This document shows positions 62,569-64,000 of a stretch of 64,000 nt of DNA, piece by piece; position 1 is the stretch's first letter, and the number at the start of each line of letters is the position of its first letter. The stretch lies in NCBI GenBank assembly GCA_963809965.1, contig CAWELU010000057.1, forward strand, positions 62,001-126,000. The letters are read 5' to 3'. The notes under the pieces are model-generated. The model was not told where the DNA came from and did not search any database. It worked only from the letters and a program-made list of their open reading frames with translations. The DNA comes from CAIWHR01 sp963809965. GTDB lineage: Bacteria; Pseudomonadota; Gammaproteobacteria; Burkholderiales; Casimicrobiaceae. Position numbers and translations under genes: made by a program.

Positions 62569-63160
62569 TCATGCCTTCTCTCCCCGTTCGCGGAGGATCG
62601 CCTCGGCGAGCGCCTTCTCCGTCTTCGATCGGATCGTGCTTCTCGTTCGGGTCGGGTCCGAGCCCGCGGAGGTGTGCGACGAGCTTGATGAGCTGCGAGA
62701 TCCCCTGCAGCACCAGCAGGAAGAAGCCGACCGGCACCAGGAGCCGCGCCGGCCAGACGACGAGCCCGCCGGCGCTGGCCGACATCTCGTTGATGTCCCA
62801 CGAGCGCACGAACACGCTCCACGAGAGGTAGGTGATGATGAGCGCTATCGGCAGCAGGAAGAACACCGTGCCGAACACGTCGATCCAAGTCTGCGCACGG
62901 TTCGAGAGGCGCCCGGCGATGACGTCGATCCGGATGTGCTCGTTGCGGAGCAGCGTGTACGGCGAGCACAGCAGGAAGATCGCCGAGAAAAGGTACCACT
63001 GCGCCTCGAGGAACGCATTCGAGCTCATGTCGAACGCCTTGCGGATGATCGCGTTGGCGGCGCTGATGATGACCGCGACCAGCACCAGCCAGATCATGCT
63101 GCGGCCGATGCGCGCGTTGAGACCGTCGATCAGGCGGGAGAGGGCGAGCAGAGCATTCAC
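62569..63160 (-). CDS. dctQ: TRAP transporter small permease DctQ (one frame break)
   Basis: 196 residues after removing one extra base near 62634. Four membrane helices (SMIWLVLVAVIISAANAII, YLFSAIFLLCSPYTLL, FGTVFFLLPIALIITYLSWS, LLVPVGFFLLVLQGISQLI) and the basic NEHIRIDVIAGR loop fit DctQ. The corrected tail ends LAEAILRERGEKA. GTG 63160 is the start, with GGAGG four bases upstream. dctM follows after ~150 bases containing the duplicated start region. Confidence 0.87.
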
Positions 63161-63224
63161 GGTGCCTCCGTTTCGACTGGCGGCGCGACGGCATCGGCCG
63201 CGCTTCTTCTTGTGGGACCGGCAA

Positions 63225-63246
63225 CGGGCCGGCACGGACGCCGGCC
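63225..63246. other. Hairpin in the dctQ-glyA divergent gap
   Basis: Perfect 8-bp stem GGGCCGGC / GCCGGCCC with a 6-base loop. It lies 65 bases upstream of dctQ, probably near its promoter or leader. TAGAAT at 63361-63366 is a possible -10 box for glyA, without a matching -35. Confidence 0.4.
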
Positions 63247-63399
63247 CTGTGGCTCGGGGATTATATGCGGATTCTTCGACCGGGCGCACTAGCGCGGGGG
63301 CCTGGCGGCGGCGGCAGATCCGGGCGGGGGAGCCGCCGCGGAGCGCCGTCCCGCGGGTGCTAGAATGTGCGTTTTCGCAAACCCCCTGCGGTTCCCCCC

Positions 63400-64000
63400 A
63401 TGTTCCGTCGCTCCCACACCATCGCGCAGGCGGATCCCGGAACTCTGGGCCGCCATCGCCGCCGAGAACCACCGCCAGGAAGAGCACATCGAGCTGATCG
63501 CCTCGGAGAACTACGCGAGCCCGGCAGTGATGGCCGCGCAGGGGACGCAGCTCACCAACAAGTACGCCGAAGGCTATCCCGGCAAGCGCTACTACGGCGG
63601 CTGCGAGAACGTCGACGTCGTTGAGCAACTGGCGATCGACCGCGCGAAGAAGCTCTTCGGCGCGGAAGCGGCGAATGTCCAGCCGCATTCCGGCGCGCAG
63701 GCGAACCAGGCGGTGTTCTTTGCCGCATTGAAGCCGGGTGACACGATCCTCGGGATGTCGCTGCCGCACGGCGGACACCTGACGCACGGCTCGCCGGTCA
63801 ACATCAGCGGCAAGTGGTTCAGGATCGTGCCGTATGGCCTCCACCGGGAGACCGAGCTCATCGACTACGACGTGCGTCGAGCGTCTCGCGCACGAGCACA
63901 AGCCGAAGCTCATCATCGCCGGCGCGTCCGCCTATTCGCGCGTCATCAAGTGGGAGCGCTTCGAGGAAATTGCGCGAAGCGTCGGCGCGCTGCTGATGGT
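63400..64000 (+). CDS. glyA: Serine hydroxymethyltransferase GlyA (N-terminal part; two frame breaks)
   Basis: PLP enzyme interconverting serine and glycine with tetrahydrofolate. About 199 residues are visible before the window ends. It opens MFRRSHTIAQADPELWAAI; IELIASENYASPAVM, NKYAEGYPGKRYYGGCENVD and VQPHSGAQANQAVFFA are SHMT signatures, and MSLPHGGHLTHGSPVN carries active-site His residues. The PLP lysine lies beyond the window. Extra bases in the C run near 63438 and near 63875 break the frame. It is divergent from the TRAP genes. Confidence 0.95.

Noticed and set aside
62413..62580. CRISPR-like array
   Set aside because: Only two and a half copies with an 8-base gap, located over a start codon; no cas genes.
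63161..63399. Glycine riboswitch upstream of glyA
   Set aside because: No conserved glycine-aptamer stems are recognisable, and only a simple hairpin is present.

Overview
The window reads as a chromosomal segment of a high-G+C betaproteobacterium. Evidence for this is the ispB<->rplU-rpmA pair, the divergent lptFG<->pepA-holC block, the divergent darP<->pmbA pair, HolC, the DUF3299 and TIGR02444 families, and TRAP genes of burkholderialean type. Most of it is ordinary housekeeping. The accessory centre of interest, 40.5-51 kb, is a set of genes for anaerobic phenol metabolism, which suggests a facultative or denitrifying aromatic degrader related to Thauera, Aromatoleum or Azoarcus-like lineages.

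Layout. 0-11 kb: mutS (cut by the window start), hutH-hutU for histidine degradation, a ~160-bp giant palindrome, htpG behind a candidate heat-shock promoter, a YigI-type thioesterase and a UvrD/Rep-type helicase. 11-15 kb: a LysR regulator divergent from an aldo/keto reductase, a lipoprotein-like alpha/beta hydrolase and an internally deleted F420-dependent NADP oxidoreductase, then tRNA-Pro(CGG). 15-23.5 kb: ispB, rplU-rpmA, lptGF, pepA-holC, an acidic repeat protein and a type I-beta DAHP synthase. 23.5-35.8 kb: a MacB-like ABC exporter with a His-rich loop plus DUF3299, a Tat-exported MsrB, valS, an MFS transporter, rlmM, rhlE (promoter plus a leader terminator/attenuator) and typA.

35.8-51 kb, all minus strand up to 48.8 kb: ppsA-ppsB (phenylphosphate synthase subunits E1 and E2), a UbiD-family (de)carboxylase, a phenol-MetA-type outer-membrane protein, a UPF0261/Tm-1-like protein, a two-CBS protein matching PpsC, a UbiX-family flavin prenyltransferase and a TIGR02444 protein, followed by trpB2-iorA-iorB. 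A consensus sigma-54 promoter lies upstream of ppsA. Two candidate enhancer sites lie between it and a divergent XylR/DmpR/MopR-type activator. That activator retains the His and Trp that hold the phenol hydroxyl in MopR and all four zinc ligands. The set reads as: phenol sensed by the activator, sigma-54 transcription, phenol to phenylphosphate (PpsABC), and para-carboxylation to 4-hydroxybenzoate by a prenyl-FMN UbiD enzyme. No PpcC, PpcD or second UbiD subunit is present in the window.

51-64 kb: rmuC, mtfA, a small secreted protein, a second copy of the palindrome core, eamA-mog-darP, pmbA, a PilZ-like protein, a TRAP transporter whose receptor gene converges on its permease genes, and the start of glyA.

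Sequence quality matters here. Roughly thirty reading-frame breaks, almost all single-base insertions, fall in three stretches (0-11.5, 23.7-35 and 58.3-64 kb), many of them in essential genes. I treat these as sequence errors, give the gene span from start to restored stop, and state corrected lengths. The phenol cluster is free of them.
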